From positions 1 through 12,252 of the forward strand of contig MNYL01000062.1 of assembly GCA_001873075.1 (NCBI GenBank): a stretch of 12,252 bases of DNA, read 5' to 3'. Origin of the DNA: Fibrobacteres bacterium CG2_30_45_31 (lineage in GTDB: Bacteria; Fibrobacterota; Fibrobacteria; Fibrobacterales; Fibrobacteraceae). Under the pieces are notes generated by a model. It saw only the letters and a program-made list of their open reading frames with translations. It had not been told where the DNA came from and did not search any database. Position numbers and translations under genes: made by a program. Below, one piece after another: positions 5,871-12,252 of this stretch (the stretch's first letter is position 1; each line of letters begins with the position of its first letter).

Positions 5871-7144
5871 TGCGCGGTATCCAATTTGTTATGCTTAGCT
5901 TGGCTTTAGGGCTTCTTGCTAGTTGCGGAAACTCTGACCATGCTGGAATTGAGGTGGGGAACCCTCCCAGTAAGACCTATGCTTTTTCCGCTAGTTTTGT
6001 AATCGATTATGGTAATGTTGACTATTCGTCAATGGGACTTCTTGCCAAACGCCCGGTAGCGGATGAACCTCTGTTAATTGATGATTTTAGGTTAAATCTC
6101 ACCCGTTTGGCGGCTTATTCCAGCTATTACATTTATGTGAGTTTTGATGCGGTAGAAGGGTTGCAGTTGTGGCCATCTACGGATATCGCCGATAGTAGTG
6201 AACTCATGGTCACTTTCAATGATGAGAACTCCATTGATTCTTCCTTGAATGAAACATTAGGCAATGTTCAATTGGATGATGTTGGAATACTCAAGGAAAT
6301 TGGCGTTGCCATGAAACCTATTGAGACTGATTTCTCAACGATCACCGGATTCTTGCGTTATCAGGATACCATTGTTCCTTTTGAATATCATCTAGAAAAT
6401 ATATCGCTCTTAGAACTTCGTTATCACCATGATCAATTGGATACGAACGCAGAGGGTGGCCTCGTTCTCACGGTACGTTTTCATGTTCCTACTTGGATCA
6501 GTGGTCTAGATCTTTCGAACTTACAACTGGAGGGTGGGGTTGCTCGTTTCAGTTCGACAAGTAACGTTGCTTTGTGGGATTCGCTTTCGGCCCGATTCGT
6601 TCATTCGTTTTCAAGTGCTCACTGGATTATTTCTAAAACAGATAGCACAAAAGAAGACGCTTATGCGCAAGGGGCCCTTGCCCAATTTGATATCATTGAT
6701 TCTAATTGGGTCACCAACGGAAATTTTGCAAACGGATTTAATTCATGGATTTTAGTCGAACAACTTTCTGGTGTAGCAGATTCTTCAATTATTGCAAGTG
6801 GTAACGATCATACCTTGCTTGTGAATGTGACTGCTGGTGGTACTAAATCGTATAGTGTGCAGCTCATTCATGAAGATATACCCACTCTTGTCGGCCGCAG
6901 GTATAAGCTAGTCTTTACAGCGACCTCGGACGTTGCTGATTCTATCACCGTTCGTTTAGGAACCTATAATACCTACAAAACCGTTGGTTTCCAGAAGCAT
7001 TTTTATATTGATACGCTTTGGAAATCTTATGAGATTGAATATAAAGGAATTGCTAACGATATATTTACTCGACTTGAGTTTAATATCGGAGGCGTGGCCC
7101 GAAAGTTCTGGTTCAAGGATATTCAAATTTATCGCATCGATTAG
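5870..7144 (+). CDS. Lipoprotein with GIEVGNP motif and C-terminal CBM4/9-like domain
   Basis: A 424-residue predicted lipoprotein. The signal peptide ends in L-A-S-C (Cys19), then a short linker and G-I-E-V-G-N-P (26-32). I recall similar G-[IT]-E-[VT]-G-N-P motifs just after the lipobox in other Fibrobacterota and deltaproteobacterial lipoproteins. Residues about 35-275 are a beta-rich region I do not recognise. From about 278 a galactose-binding-like jelly roll begins with V-T-N-G-N-F-A-N-G-F-N-S-W, the typical opening of CBM4/9 modules, and ends with the strand F-W-F-K-D-I-Q-I. No glycosidase domain is attached, so it is more likely a surface binding protein than an enzyme. A GAGGAA Shine-Dalgarno (5860-5865) lies inside the regulator's last codons, and the start overlaps the regulator's stop by one base. 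The pair probably acts as one unit: regulator plus surface-exposed product. Confidence 0.87.
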   Translation: MRGIQFVMLSLALGLLASCGNSDHAGIEVGNPPSKTYAFSASFVIDYGNVDYSSMGLLAKRPVADEPLLIDDFRLNLTRLAAYSSYYIYVSFDAVEGLQLWPSTDIADSSELMVTFNDENSIDSSLNETLGNVQLDDVGILKEIGVAMKPIETDFSTITGFLRYQDTIVPFEYHLENISLLELRYHHDQLDTNAEGGLVLTVRFHVPTWISGLDLSNLQLEGGVARFSSTSNVALWDSLSARFVHSFSSAHWIISKTDSTKEDAYAQGALAQFDIIDSNWVTNGNFANGFNSWILVEQLSGVADSSIIASGNDHTLLVNVTAGGTKSYSVQLIHEDIPTLVGRRYKLVFTATSDVADSITVRLGTYNTYKTVGFQKHFYIDTLWKSYEIEYKGIANDIFTRLEFNIGGVARKFWFKDIQIYRID

Positions 7145-7154
7145 ATATTTCCCT

Positions 7155-7189
7155 GATCATAGAAAACATCACAGGTCTTGTGATTGATC
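7155..7189. other. Two-part inverted repeat after the lipoprotein gene
   Basis: Inner arms ATCACA (7168-7173) / TGTGAT (7179-7184) enclose GGTCT. Outer arms GATCA (7155-7159) / TGATC (7185-7189) extend the structure with an internal bulge on one side. It starts 10 bp after the lipoprotein stop. There is no adjacent T-run, so it may be a weak or factor-dependent 3' end, or an RNA-stabilising hairpin. The rest of 7145-7346 shows no convincing gene. Confidence 0.4.
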
Positions 7190-7346
7190 CATTTGTGACT
7201 TTTATAGGGTATTTCAGAGTGGTGGCTGTTTCGATGAATGGCCATTTCTTGCTGACTTTTTCGAGAGCTGAAAAAGAGATACTTCAGAGGAGAGAAGGGC
7301 CAAGTCGAACCTGTAATGATGTTGCTAAGGGTTCAATTTTTCTTAG

Positions 7347-7381
7347 ATTTAAAAAGAAAAAGGCCATCTTTCGATGACCTT
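7347..7381 (-). terminator. Rho-independent terminator after tRNA-Gly
   Basis: On the minus strand AAGGTCATC, a GAAA tetraloop and GATGGCCTT form a 9-bp stem with one G-T pair (7360-7381), followed by a T-rich tail TTTTCTTTTT. It lies 14 bases past the tRNA-Gly 3' end and is the first terminator downstream of the cyclase gene as well. Confidence 0.92.
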
Positions 7382-7395
7382 ATTTCTTATTCAAG

Positions 7396-7468
7396 AGCGG
7401 GAAAAGAGATTCGAACCCTCGACCCTAACCTTGGCAAGGTTATGCTCTACCAGCTGAGCTATTCCCGC
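7396..7468 (-). tRNA. tRNA-Gly (anticodon GCC)
   Basis: A 73-base cloverleaf. The acceptor stem GCGGGAA / TTCCCGC has discriminator T, as in bacterial tRNA-Gly. The D arm contains AGCTCAGCTGGTAGAGC. The anticodon arm CCTTGCCAAGG gives anticodon GCC, and the T arm has loop TTCGAAT with two wobble pairs in its stem. CCA is not encoded. The gene is almost identical in layout to E. coli tRNA-Gly(GCC). Confidence 0.97.
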
Positions 7469-7482
7469 TTGAGGTGAAGCCA

Positions 7483-7511
7483 ATTATAAAAATACTATTT
7501 GTGGTTGTCAA
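7483..7511 (-). promoter_or_regulatory. Perfect-consensus sigma70 promoter of tRNA-Gly
   Basis: Minus strand: TTGACA (7506-7511), a 17-bp spacer, and TATAAT (7483-7488), the full sigma70 consensus. Transcription should start near 7476, about 8 bases before the tRNA. The -35 box lies in the last codons of the cyclase gene (Leu-Asp-Asn), within the 10-mer CCCTTGACAA that also precedes tRNA-Leu. Confidence 0.93.
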
Positions 7512-8568
7512 GGGAAAAATTCAAAGTGTAAATTGAAATTCCATTTTTTTTGCCCTTTAATTCGTAAATACCCTGGGCTTGCGGGTGGTAAATTTCCGTA
7601 TCGGGAAGCTTTTTTAAAAGGTCTTCAGAAACAATAAATTCTTTGCCGAGTGGGGAACATAAATCCTGGAGTCTTGCGGTAGTGTTCATTGCATCTCCAT
7701 GGAAGGCTATTTCGCTTCCAAAATTGCCCACTTCTGTGACAATGACTTTGCCACAATGGGCTGCGGCTTTAAACGTAGGGTAGACTCCATATTCTTTTTC
7801 AAAATTTTTGCGTGTACGTTCAAAGCAGAGTTTTAAGTCATAAAAACAGAGCATGGGGCGTGGCTTGTTTTTGCACCGTTCAATTGGCCAGGTGATATAA
7901 ACACCATCGCCTGCGATCTGGTAAATTTCGCCCCGATTTTCTTCGCAACAGTTGGAAAGCAAATGATAATAGTCTTTCAAAAAATTGCTATAAACAAAAT
8001 GTCCAAGTTCTTCTGCAAGGCGGGTCGAATGGCGCAAATCCACAAACATAAAAACGCGTTCTTCTTCAGTGGGCTCTTGATATTTCCCCAATAAAGTGTT
8101 GATAAAAACACGAGTTCCAAACTTTTTATGTACGGAGCGGATGAATGTGATCATAAATCCCATCAAGAACGAATAGATTGCAAAAACTTGTATCTCGGGT
8201 TGAGTGAAAATATAAAACAGAAAATTAAGACTTTCTTCTGTGATCATTTTGCCTGTATCGTTTAAGCTCCAAACAAAAACACAGAGAGACATATTTATAA
8301 TTACGTTAGAAAATAGGTGCAGCGAACGAATTAATAAAGCGGCCCAAACGGGTCGGTGGTCTTTGTCATCCTGCAAAATGACCACATCGTAAATGCCATG
8401 CGAAAGTCCCGCTAAAAGTGCAAATTGAAAGGTTATTACATAAAGTGCTGGGTCGGTAAATGTTGGTTTTCCATAAAAATACAAAGCAACAAAGAGAAAA
8501 CAACTTACGAACCAACTGCCTACATAAAAACAGAGGGACTTAAATTTACGTTTGGTAATTCTTGTCAT
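7495..8568 (-). CDS. Membrane-bound class III adenylate/guanylate cyclase-like protein
   Basis: A 357-residue protein with a membrane N-terminal half and a cytoplasmic class III cyclase homology domain. Hydrophobic segments at about 11-32, 41-65, 74-101 and 113-144 suggest four or five helices. The catalytic domain (about 170-350) keeps both metal aspartates (F-V-D-L-R-H-S-T, Asp177; A-G-D-G, Asp221) and the transition-state pair Asn295/Arg299 in M-N-T-T-A-R-L. The two base-selecting positions read Gln217 and Ala288, where adenylate cyclases have Lys and Asp and guanylate cyclases Glu and Cys. I recall the same Q...A pattern in a Bacteroidota subfamily with Y-Q-x-x-G-D and A-x-H-G-D-x-x-N-T-T-A-R, so the domain is probably active but its substrate is unclear. 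AGGA lies a few bases before ATG 8568. A small membrane ORF ends six bases upstream, and tRNA-Gly follows after 26 bp with no terminator between. Confidence 0.88.
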   Translation of the reverse strand: MTRITKRKFKSLCFYVGSWFVSCFLFVALYFYGKPTFTDPALYVITFQFALLAGLSHGIYDVVILQDDKDHRPVWAALLIRSLHLFSNVIINMSLCVFVWSLNDTGKMITEESLNFLFYIFTQPEIQVFAIYSFLMGFMITFIRSVHKKFGTRVFINTLLGKYQEPTEEERVFMFVDLRHSTRLAEELGHFVYSNFLKDYYHLLSNCCEENRGEIYQIAGDGVYITWPIERCKNKPRPMLCFYDLKLCFERTRKNFEKEYGVYPTFKAAAHCGKVIVTEVGNFGSEIAFHGDAMNTTARLQDLCSPLGKEFIVSEDLLKKLPDTEIYHPQAQGIYELKGKKNGISIYTLNFSLDNHK

Positions 8569-8574
8569 TCGTTC

Positions 8575-8751
8575 CTAGTGCAAAAAGAGAGGAAGACTCC
8601 AAAGCATTAGAGCAATGAAAATTTCTTTATAAGCGTCTTCAAATAAAATGCTCGATGCAAGGACTAAAATAATGGCAGACAACAAGAAAAAAAGCAATGA
8701 GGGGAGCTTTCTTTTAAGAAGAGCTTTAAAATTAAAGGGTTCTTTATGCAC
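8575..8751 (-). CDS. Small two-helix membrane protein upstream of the cyclase gene
   Basis: An open frame of 58 codons starting at GTG 8751 and ending TAG, six bases before the cyclase ATG. The product has a basic N terminus (H-K-E-P-F-N-F-K, L-K-R-K), a strongly hydrophobic stretch at about 19-37, a short polar turn E-D-A-Y-K-E, and a second hydrophobic stretch at about 44-57. That is a helical hairpin with the positive end probably inside. The stop codon TAG overlaps the cyclase Shine-Dalgarno sequence (TAGGA), suggesting translational coupling. There is no in-frame ATG; GTG 8751 has no Shine-Dalgarno but lies ten bases past a possible -10 box. The frame stays open further upstream, to about 8827, without another ATG or GTG. 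I recognise no family. Amphipathic charge placement and tight spacing argue for a real gene, but short hydrophobic frames can occur by chance. Confidence 0.5.
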   Translation of the reverse strand: MHKEPFNFKALLKRKLPSLLFFLLSAIILVLASSILFEDAYKEIFIALMLWSLPLFLH

Positions 8752-8761
8752 ATAGACAATA

Positions 8762-8789
8762 TATATACTGCCGTTGTTAAAAGACTCAA
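8762..8789 (-). promoter_or_regulatory. Possible promoter for the small ORF and cyclase gene
   Basis: On the minus strand TTGAGT (8784-8789), a 16-bp spacer and TATATA (8762-8767). It matches four of six -35 and five of six -10 bases. The expected start point near 8755 would leave only a few bases before GTG 8751, or a leader of about 190 bases before the cyclase ATG. Confidence 0.4.
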
Positions 8790-8826
8790 TTTTGCATCCA
8801 TAAAGTATCTAATTTTGATAAAATCT

Positions 8827-9978
8827 ATGAATGGTCTTTATATCCATATTCCTTTTTGCGGTAAAGTCTGCGACTATTGTGATTTTTCTGTATTGGCGGC
8901 CCCCAGTCGCCTTTACGAGGAGTACGTCACGTTGGTTTTGGAAGAAGCAAAAATTCGGTTCACGATGGATCCTTCTTTTTTGGGGCGTATTCAGACCGTT
9001 TATCTGGGTGGGGGCACTCCCTCCATTTTACCTGCCCTTTTGATGAAAAAAATGCTTTCGGGTTTGTCGGAATTAGGGGTTCCTTTCTCACAAATACAAG
9101 AATTTACCATGGAAGTGAATCCTGAATCGGCAATGGTGGAGCGTCTGGAAAATGCCATGGATTTTGGGGTAGATCGTTTTAGTTTGGGGCTTCAATCTTT
9201 GGATGATTCATTGCTTCAAAAAATAGGTAGATCCCATACTGTGAAAGTGGGTATGGAGGCCTTGGAAAAATTAATTCTGCTAAGTTCTCAAGGCATTCGG
9301 GTGAGTGCTGATCTGATGTTTCAACTTCCGAATCAAACGGTCGAAAATTTTGTTTCTGATGTTCGTTTTTTGGCTTCGTCAGGGGTGGGGCATATCAGTT
9401 TTTATGGGTTGAATGTGGCTCCCCATACAGTGCTTGGGACTCATGTTCGGAAGGGGCTTTTAGAAATCCCTGAAGATCTTTATCGGGACATGTATAATGG
9501 AGGAGTTGAGGCTCTTGAACGAGCAGGCTTTCATCGTTATGAGGTGTCCAATTTTGCAAAGCCTCGCGAAGAAAGCATCCATAACCAGAATTACTGGAAT
9601 TTGGGCGAATATTGGGGCTTGGGGCCCGGAGCCCATAGTTTTCAAAACAATATGCGTTTTGCTGGCCCCCAGACTTATGCTGTGTGGCGAAATTGGGTTC
9701 GCGAAGGGTGTCCCCATAAGGCATTAGATCTCGACCCTATTGGGAAAAAAGAGCGAATATTTGAAAAAGTATGGCTTTCCTTGCGGCAGGAATCGGGTCT
9801 TGATTTAGATGCCTTGGCGAAAGAAGAAACCGTTTCCATTGCTTCAAAAACGCTCCTCCCTTTGATTGAAAAAAAATGGATTGAAAAAGAGGCCAATCAG
9901 GTGCGTTTAGTGGGTGATGGTTGGGTTATGATGGACTCTGTTGTCGAGGCTCTTATTCCTCACAATATTCCAACTTGA
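8827..9978 (+). CDS. hemW: HemW, radical SAM heme chaperone (HemN-like)
   Basis: A 383-residue cytoplasmic radical SAM protein. MNGLYIHIPFCGKVCDYCDF carries the C-x3-C-x2-C cluster motif (Cys11, 15, 18) and the HemW-type C-D-F rather than the C-x-C of true HemN. The SAM-binding G-G-G-T-P-S lies at 61-66. Family segments follow in order: E-V-N-P-E-S, R-F-S-L-G-L-Q-S, D-L-M-F-Q-L-P-N-Q-T, and N-Q-N-Y-W-N-L-G-E-Y-W-G-L-G-P-G-A-H. A HemN C-terminal domain follows from about 300. Length agrees with E. coli HemW (378). HemW is known to bind heme and deliver it to respiratory proteins; such genes are often misnamed coproporphyrinogen oxidase. An in-frame ATG at 8746 would add 27 residues, but the family starts at M-x-G-L-Y-I-H-I-P-F-C. 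No clear Shine-Dalgarno or promoter is seen. It is divergent from the small membrane ORF. Confidence 0.93.
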   Translation: MNGLYIHIPFCGKVCDYCDFSVLAAPSRLYEEYVTLVLEEAKIRFTMDPSFLGRIQTVYLGGGTPSILPALLMKKMLSGLSELGVPFSQIQEFTMEVNPESAMVERLENAMDFGVDRFSLGLQSLDDSLLQKIGRSHTVKVGMEALEKLILLSSQGIRVSADLMFQLPNQTVENFVSDVRFLASSGVGHISFYGLNVAPHTVLGTHVRKGLLEIPEDLYRDMYNGGVEALERAGFHRYEVSNFAKPREESIHNQNYWNLGEYWGLGPGAHSFQNNMRFAGPQTYAVWRNWVREGCPHKALDLDPIGKKERIFEKVWLSLRQESGLDLDALAKEETVSIASKTLLPLIEKKWIEKEANQVRLVGDGWVMMDSVVEALIPHNIPT

Positions 9979-10078
9979 AATGCCGAAATTGTTTTGATTT
10001 CGCACTTTGTTACGATATCTCGTGATTGGGGCACGGGTTTGTTTTGATAGGCAAGAAAATCTTTTTTTGTGTATTTTT

Positions 10079-10108
10079 TTGAGTTTATTTTAAGAATACA
10101 GATTATAT
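10079..10108 (+). promoter_or_regulatory. Possible promoter of the giant secreted protein gene
   Basis: TTGAGT (10079-10084) and TTATAT (10103-10108) at 18 bp, within an A+T-rich block; TATATA at 19 bp and TATGAT (10108-10113) are alternative -10 boxes. The leader would be about 50 bases. Elsewhere in the 185-bp gap (9979-10163) there is only a short CGAAAT / ATTTCG inverted repeat (9984-10002) without a T-run and an ACGA / TCGT dyad (10012-10023). Confidence 0.35.
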
Positions 10109-10163
10109 ATGATACATGTCTTTTTGTTTTTTGTGCGTTTCTGTTTTTGGTGAGGATAAAGTA

Positions 10164-12252
10164 ATGTTCGGATGGATCAAAAAAATAATTAACGTCAAAA
10201 CTTTAGTTGGAGTGTCCATTTTGGTATCCTCCTCTTTTGCTAGCGTTGATTGTATTTCCGCACCCGATATCAACCTTTGTCAATATTGGCCAGTAAATAC
10301 TAAAAAATATCCAGTTATTTGGGTGGTTCCTTCGGGCCAAGCGGTGACTAAAGCGAACGCCATTAAGGATGCGGACTTTTTTGTCTATGCCCCGAAAGCG
10401 AAGGACTCATTGATTCTCAATGAATGTCAGTATGTATTGGGTAGCACTGGCAAGGACTCTTCTTTGGTTTGTGGAACCGATAGAATAATATCTCCGGGTG
10501 CTGTAAATTCTGGTGCGGACGGACTTGTTTATATGCGTGCTTACTCCTATTTCCCTGTTTACAATGCGGAAGTAGGGACACTCACTTCGGAAGGTGCCGA
10601 TCCTGTGATTGCCCGTATCTACAACTTCTATTTACCCCAATTGGAATTCTCGGACTCCGCAGGTAATGTAATTGATGCTCACACCTTGTTGAATGCGGAG
10701 GTGAATGAAACTATTCGCATTAACGTCCGCGCGGTGGTTCCTGTGGGCCCTGATTCTGGAGCCACAGACACCCTTATTAATAAAACATTTTATTTCTCTA
10801 CTATTTTGGGTTCAGAGGGTTTGCAATTTTACACTTTGGGTGGCGACACGACTTCACGTCTAGATGTGATTGGGGGTGCGGGCGCGTTTCTTATTAAGGC
10901 AACTCGTGCCGTACAGAATGGTTCTTTTATCTTGAACGGATATCCAGATACTCTTTCTGTTGCAGGGGACACCACTTACATGGTGCAGGCAGAGTTTCCT
11001 GGAGATCTTGTGTTTGAAAACCCTGATATGCCAACTCTGGATAGCGCCTCTATTTTTGATACCAATGGGGATGGTGTGGGTGATAGCATTGCGGCATGGT
11101 TCTCTGGCAATACCGCTGCTGCTACTTTGGATAGCTTCTTTTATAGCTGGCCGAATGGGGACGCTTTTACTGAATTTGATGGGACATTCACCTACAAGAA
11201 TGGAGTCCTTGGACTTTCAGATGTAGAAACGACTCTTCCTAAGGATTCCGGTCAAGGAGAACTCAATGTTTACGCGACTTCCTTGAGTGGATCTGTCGGT
11301 GTGCTGAATTCGGAGTTGGAAGATAAAATTGGCCCTGTGATTCGAGCGATTACCATTATCCCGGGCTTGAATGGTGATGAAGACACCTTGGTGGTCAATT
11401 TTAATAAGGATTTGGATTCACTCTTTAGTGCAGGCAAAGCATTTGTTCTCCCTAATGGAGATAAGATTTATGTGACCGCGATTAAAAAAAATGGGGACAC
11501 ATGGACTTTTGTGGCGGATTCAGGGGCTGTGAGTGTAGGGGATTCTTTGAGTATTACTCTTGATGGTGGTATTATTGCTGCCGATGGCAATGAACCCTCT
11601 TATAATCGTCCTGTGAAAGTGAATAGTTCAGGTCGTGTGTATTTGAGCAACGAAAACAACGGCTTTTATGACTCCGATGGGGATGGCCGCATGGATAGCG
11701 TTTCTGTTGGTTTTGAGATGGCTATTACCCAGGAACAGCTAGAGGCATTAGACCTTCGCTTTTACTGGCAGGATTCGCTGGGTAATGTTTTAGAAATTAA
11801 ACCGGATGTCGATGATTTAGTGCTTTCCTCTAATGGGAAGATCGTCACTTATGCTTTGTCTGAAAAATGGGAATCACGAGTCAAGGACGGTCTGACTTCC
11901 ATTGATAATGAAAATTATGGGTATGCTGCTCTTGTGAGTACTGCTGTTGTGAATGACAGTACGGTAGAAACGATTAGTTACCTTGAAATGAATGATCGCA
12001 TGGCTCCTGTGATTTCTGGAATCTTCCTAGAACCAGAATCTCGGTGGGAATCTTCACCGGATAAGCTTACTATTGAATTTTCCGAAGCGGTGGATGTCAA
12101 GGCCATTACCTCAGCTGATGGATACCTTTCCTTTTTTGTGGATGGAAAATGGGTAAGCTATGATCTTTCGAATGCGGTTTGGAGCGATAACAATACAAAA
12201 TTACAAGTGTTAGTCGCGCAAGACGAAGATTTGTTAGACCGAGCAAATCCAA
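10164..12252 (+). CDS. Giant secreted repeat protein with calcium-binding-like motifs (C-terminus off window)
   Basis: The first 696 codons of a protein that is still open at the window's end. ATG 10164 follows TGAGGA (10151-10156) at good spacing. MFGWIKKIINVKTLVGVSIL starts a Sec signal peptide, with cleavage probable after S-F-A (26). Residues about 30-295 form a beta-rich head with four cysteines near its start. Then a repeating unit begins: an acidic loop D-T-N-G-D-G-V-G-D-S (299) or D-S-D-G-D-G-R-M-D-S (503), about 90-110 residues of beta sandwich, then G/A-P-V-I plus an Ig-like segment with L-x-V/I-x-F-x-x-x-x-D. The acidic loops have the spacing of EF-hand-like or thrombospondin type 3 calcium sites. 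A third unit may follow past the window. It resembles large surface proteins of Fibrobacter; adhesion or matrix function is inference. No catalytic domain is visible so far. Confidence 0.85.
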   Translation, partial: MFGWIKKIINVKTLVGVSILVSSSFASVDCISAPDINLCQYWPVNTKKYPVIWVVPSGQAVTKANAIKDADFFVYAPKAKDSLILNECQYVLGSTGKDSSLVCGTDRIISPGAVNSGADGLVYMRAYSYFPVYNAEVGTLTSEGADPVIARIYNFYLPQLEFSDSAGNVIDAHTLLNAEVNETIRINVRAVVPVGPDSGATDTLINKTFYFSTILGSEGLQFYTLGGDTTSRLDVIGGAGAFLIKATRAVQNGSFILNGYPDTLSVAGDTTYMVQAEFPGDLVFENPDMPTLDSASIFDTNGDGVGDSIAAWFSGNTAAATLDSFFYSWPNGDAFTEFDGTFTYKNGVLGLSDVETTLPKDSGQGELNVYATSLSGSVGVLNSELEDKIGPVIRAITIIPGLNGDEDTLVVNFNKDLDSLFSAGKAFVLPNGDKIYVTAIKKNGDTWTFVADSGAVSVGDSLSITLDGGIIAADGNEPSYNRPVKVNSSGRVYLSNENNGFYDSDGDGRMDSVSVGFEMAITQEQLEALDLRFYWQDSLGNVLEIKPDVDDLVLSSNGKIVTYALSEKWESRVKDGLTSIDNENYGYAALVSTAVVNDSTVETISYLEMNDRMAPVISGIFLEPESRWESSPDKLTIEFSEAVDVKAITSADGYLSFFVDGKWVSYDLSNAVWSDNNTKLQVLVAQDEDLLDRANP
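11058..12252 (+). repeat. Degenerate intragenic repeat, unit about 204 codons
   Basis: Protein-level repeat inside the giant secreted protein. The D-x-[ND]-G-D-G-x-x-D-S loops start at codons 299 and 503 (204 apart), and the D-[KR]-[IM]-[GA]-P-V-I segments at codons 387 and 611 (224 apart). The second copy therefore carries about 20 extra residues between the two landmarks. No repeat is obvious at DNA level, so the duplication is old. Confidence 0.6.

Noticed and set aside
7168..7184. CRP-like binding site
   Set aside because: The half-sites are in the wrong order (TCACA before TGTGA), so it is a hairpin-type repeat rather than the CRP palindrome.
7180..7377. 65-codon plus-strand frame between the lipoprotein gene and tRNA-Gly
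   Set aside because: It starts inside the inverted repeat, has no Shine-Dalgarno, reads like random composition and runs through the opposite-strand tRNA terminator.
8746..8826. N-terminal extension of HemW from ATG 8746
   Set aside because: HemW proteins start just before Y-I-H-I-P-F-C; the extension is not family-like and overlaps the proposed divergent ORF and its promoter.
8827..9978. Oxygen-independent coproporphyrinogen III oxidase (HemN)
   Set aside because: The cluster motif is C-x3-C-x2-C followed by D-F, and the N terminus is short, as in HemW; HemN has a fourth Cys and a longer N-terminal part.
9984..10002. Terminator after hemW
   Set aside because: The CGAAAT / ATTTCG stem is only 6 bp and no T-run follows.
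10960..11226. 88-codon plus-strand frame inside the giant secreted protein gene
   Set aside because: It is in a different frame from the long open frame that carries the signal peptide and repeats, so it is a shadow.
1..12252. Mobile element, phage defence island or CRISPR array
   Set aside because: I found no transposase, integrase, cas-like protein, terminal inverted repeats or regularly spaced direct repeats; the tRNA genes show no duplicated 3' ends typical of attachment sites.

Overview
The window (about 43% G+C by eye) looks like a chromosomal piece of a Fibrobacterota bacterium, Fibrobacter-like. The grounds are: a TIGR02147/DUF4423-family regulator, a family first described as a large paralogous set in Fibrobacter succinogenes; a lipoprotein with a G-I-E-V-G-N-P motif just after its lipobox; several other lipoproteins; a very large secreted protein with repeated D-x-D-G-D-G motifs; and E. 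coli-like sigma70 promoters (TTGACA / TATAAT) in front of tRNA genes rather than the Bacteroidota type. The assignment is inferred from family content, not from a marker phylogeny. I see no insertion sequence, CRISPR array, phage module or plasmid function.

Layout. Bases 1-1706 (minus strand) hold the N-terminal half of pheS, preceded by a MORN_2/YwqK-like repeat lipoprotein gene. Bases 1740-3807 (plus) are a tight three-gene set: two proteins of unknown function, each with one membrane helix near each end, then a secreted alpha/beta hydrolase. A tRNA-Leu(CAG) with its own promoter and terminator follows. Next (3979-4987) come a cysteine-rich small lipoprotein and a RimJ/RimL-type acetyltransferase that overlap by 14 bp. 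Then come the TIGR02147 regulator and a lipoprotein with a C-terminal CBM4/9-like beta domain, coupled by a 1-base overlap (5037-7144). On the minus strand lie tRNA-Gly(GCC), with a perfect-consensus promoter and a strong terminator, a membrane-bound class III nucleotide cyclase-like protein, and a 58-codon two-helix membrane protein just upstream of it. hemW (8827-9978, plus) and a giant secreted repeat protein (from 10164, running off the end) finish the window.

How things fit together. Most genes concern the cell envelope: four secreted or lipid-anchored proteins, four membrane proteins and one regulator likely tied to a surface lipoprotein. Two separate protein genes run into a tRNA gene with no terminator between, and in both the tRNA -35 box (inside a shared 10-mer, CCCTTGACAA) is written in the last codons of the protein gene. 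The points most worth following are the regulator/lipoprotein pair with a dyad upstream, the small membrane protein coupled to a cyclase with unusual substrate-pocket residues, the unassigned envelope three-gene set, and the modular repeat of the giant protein.
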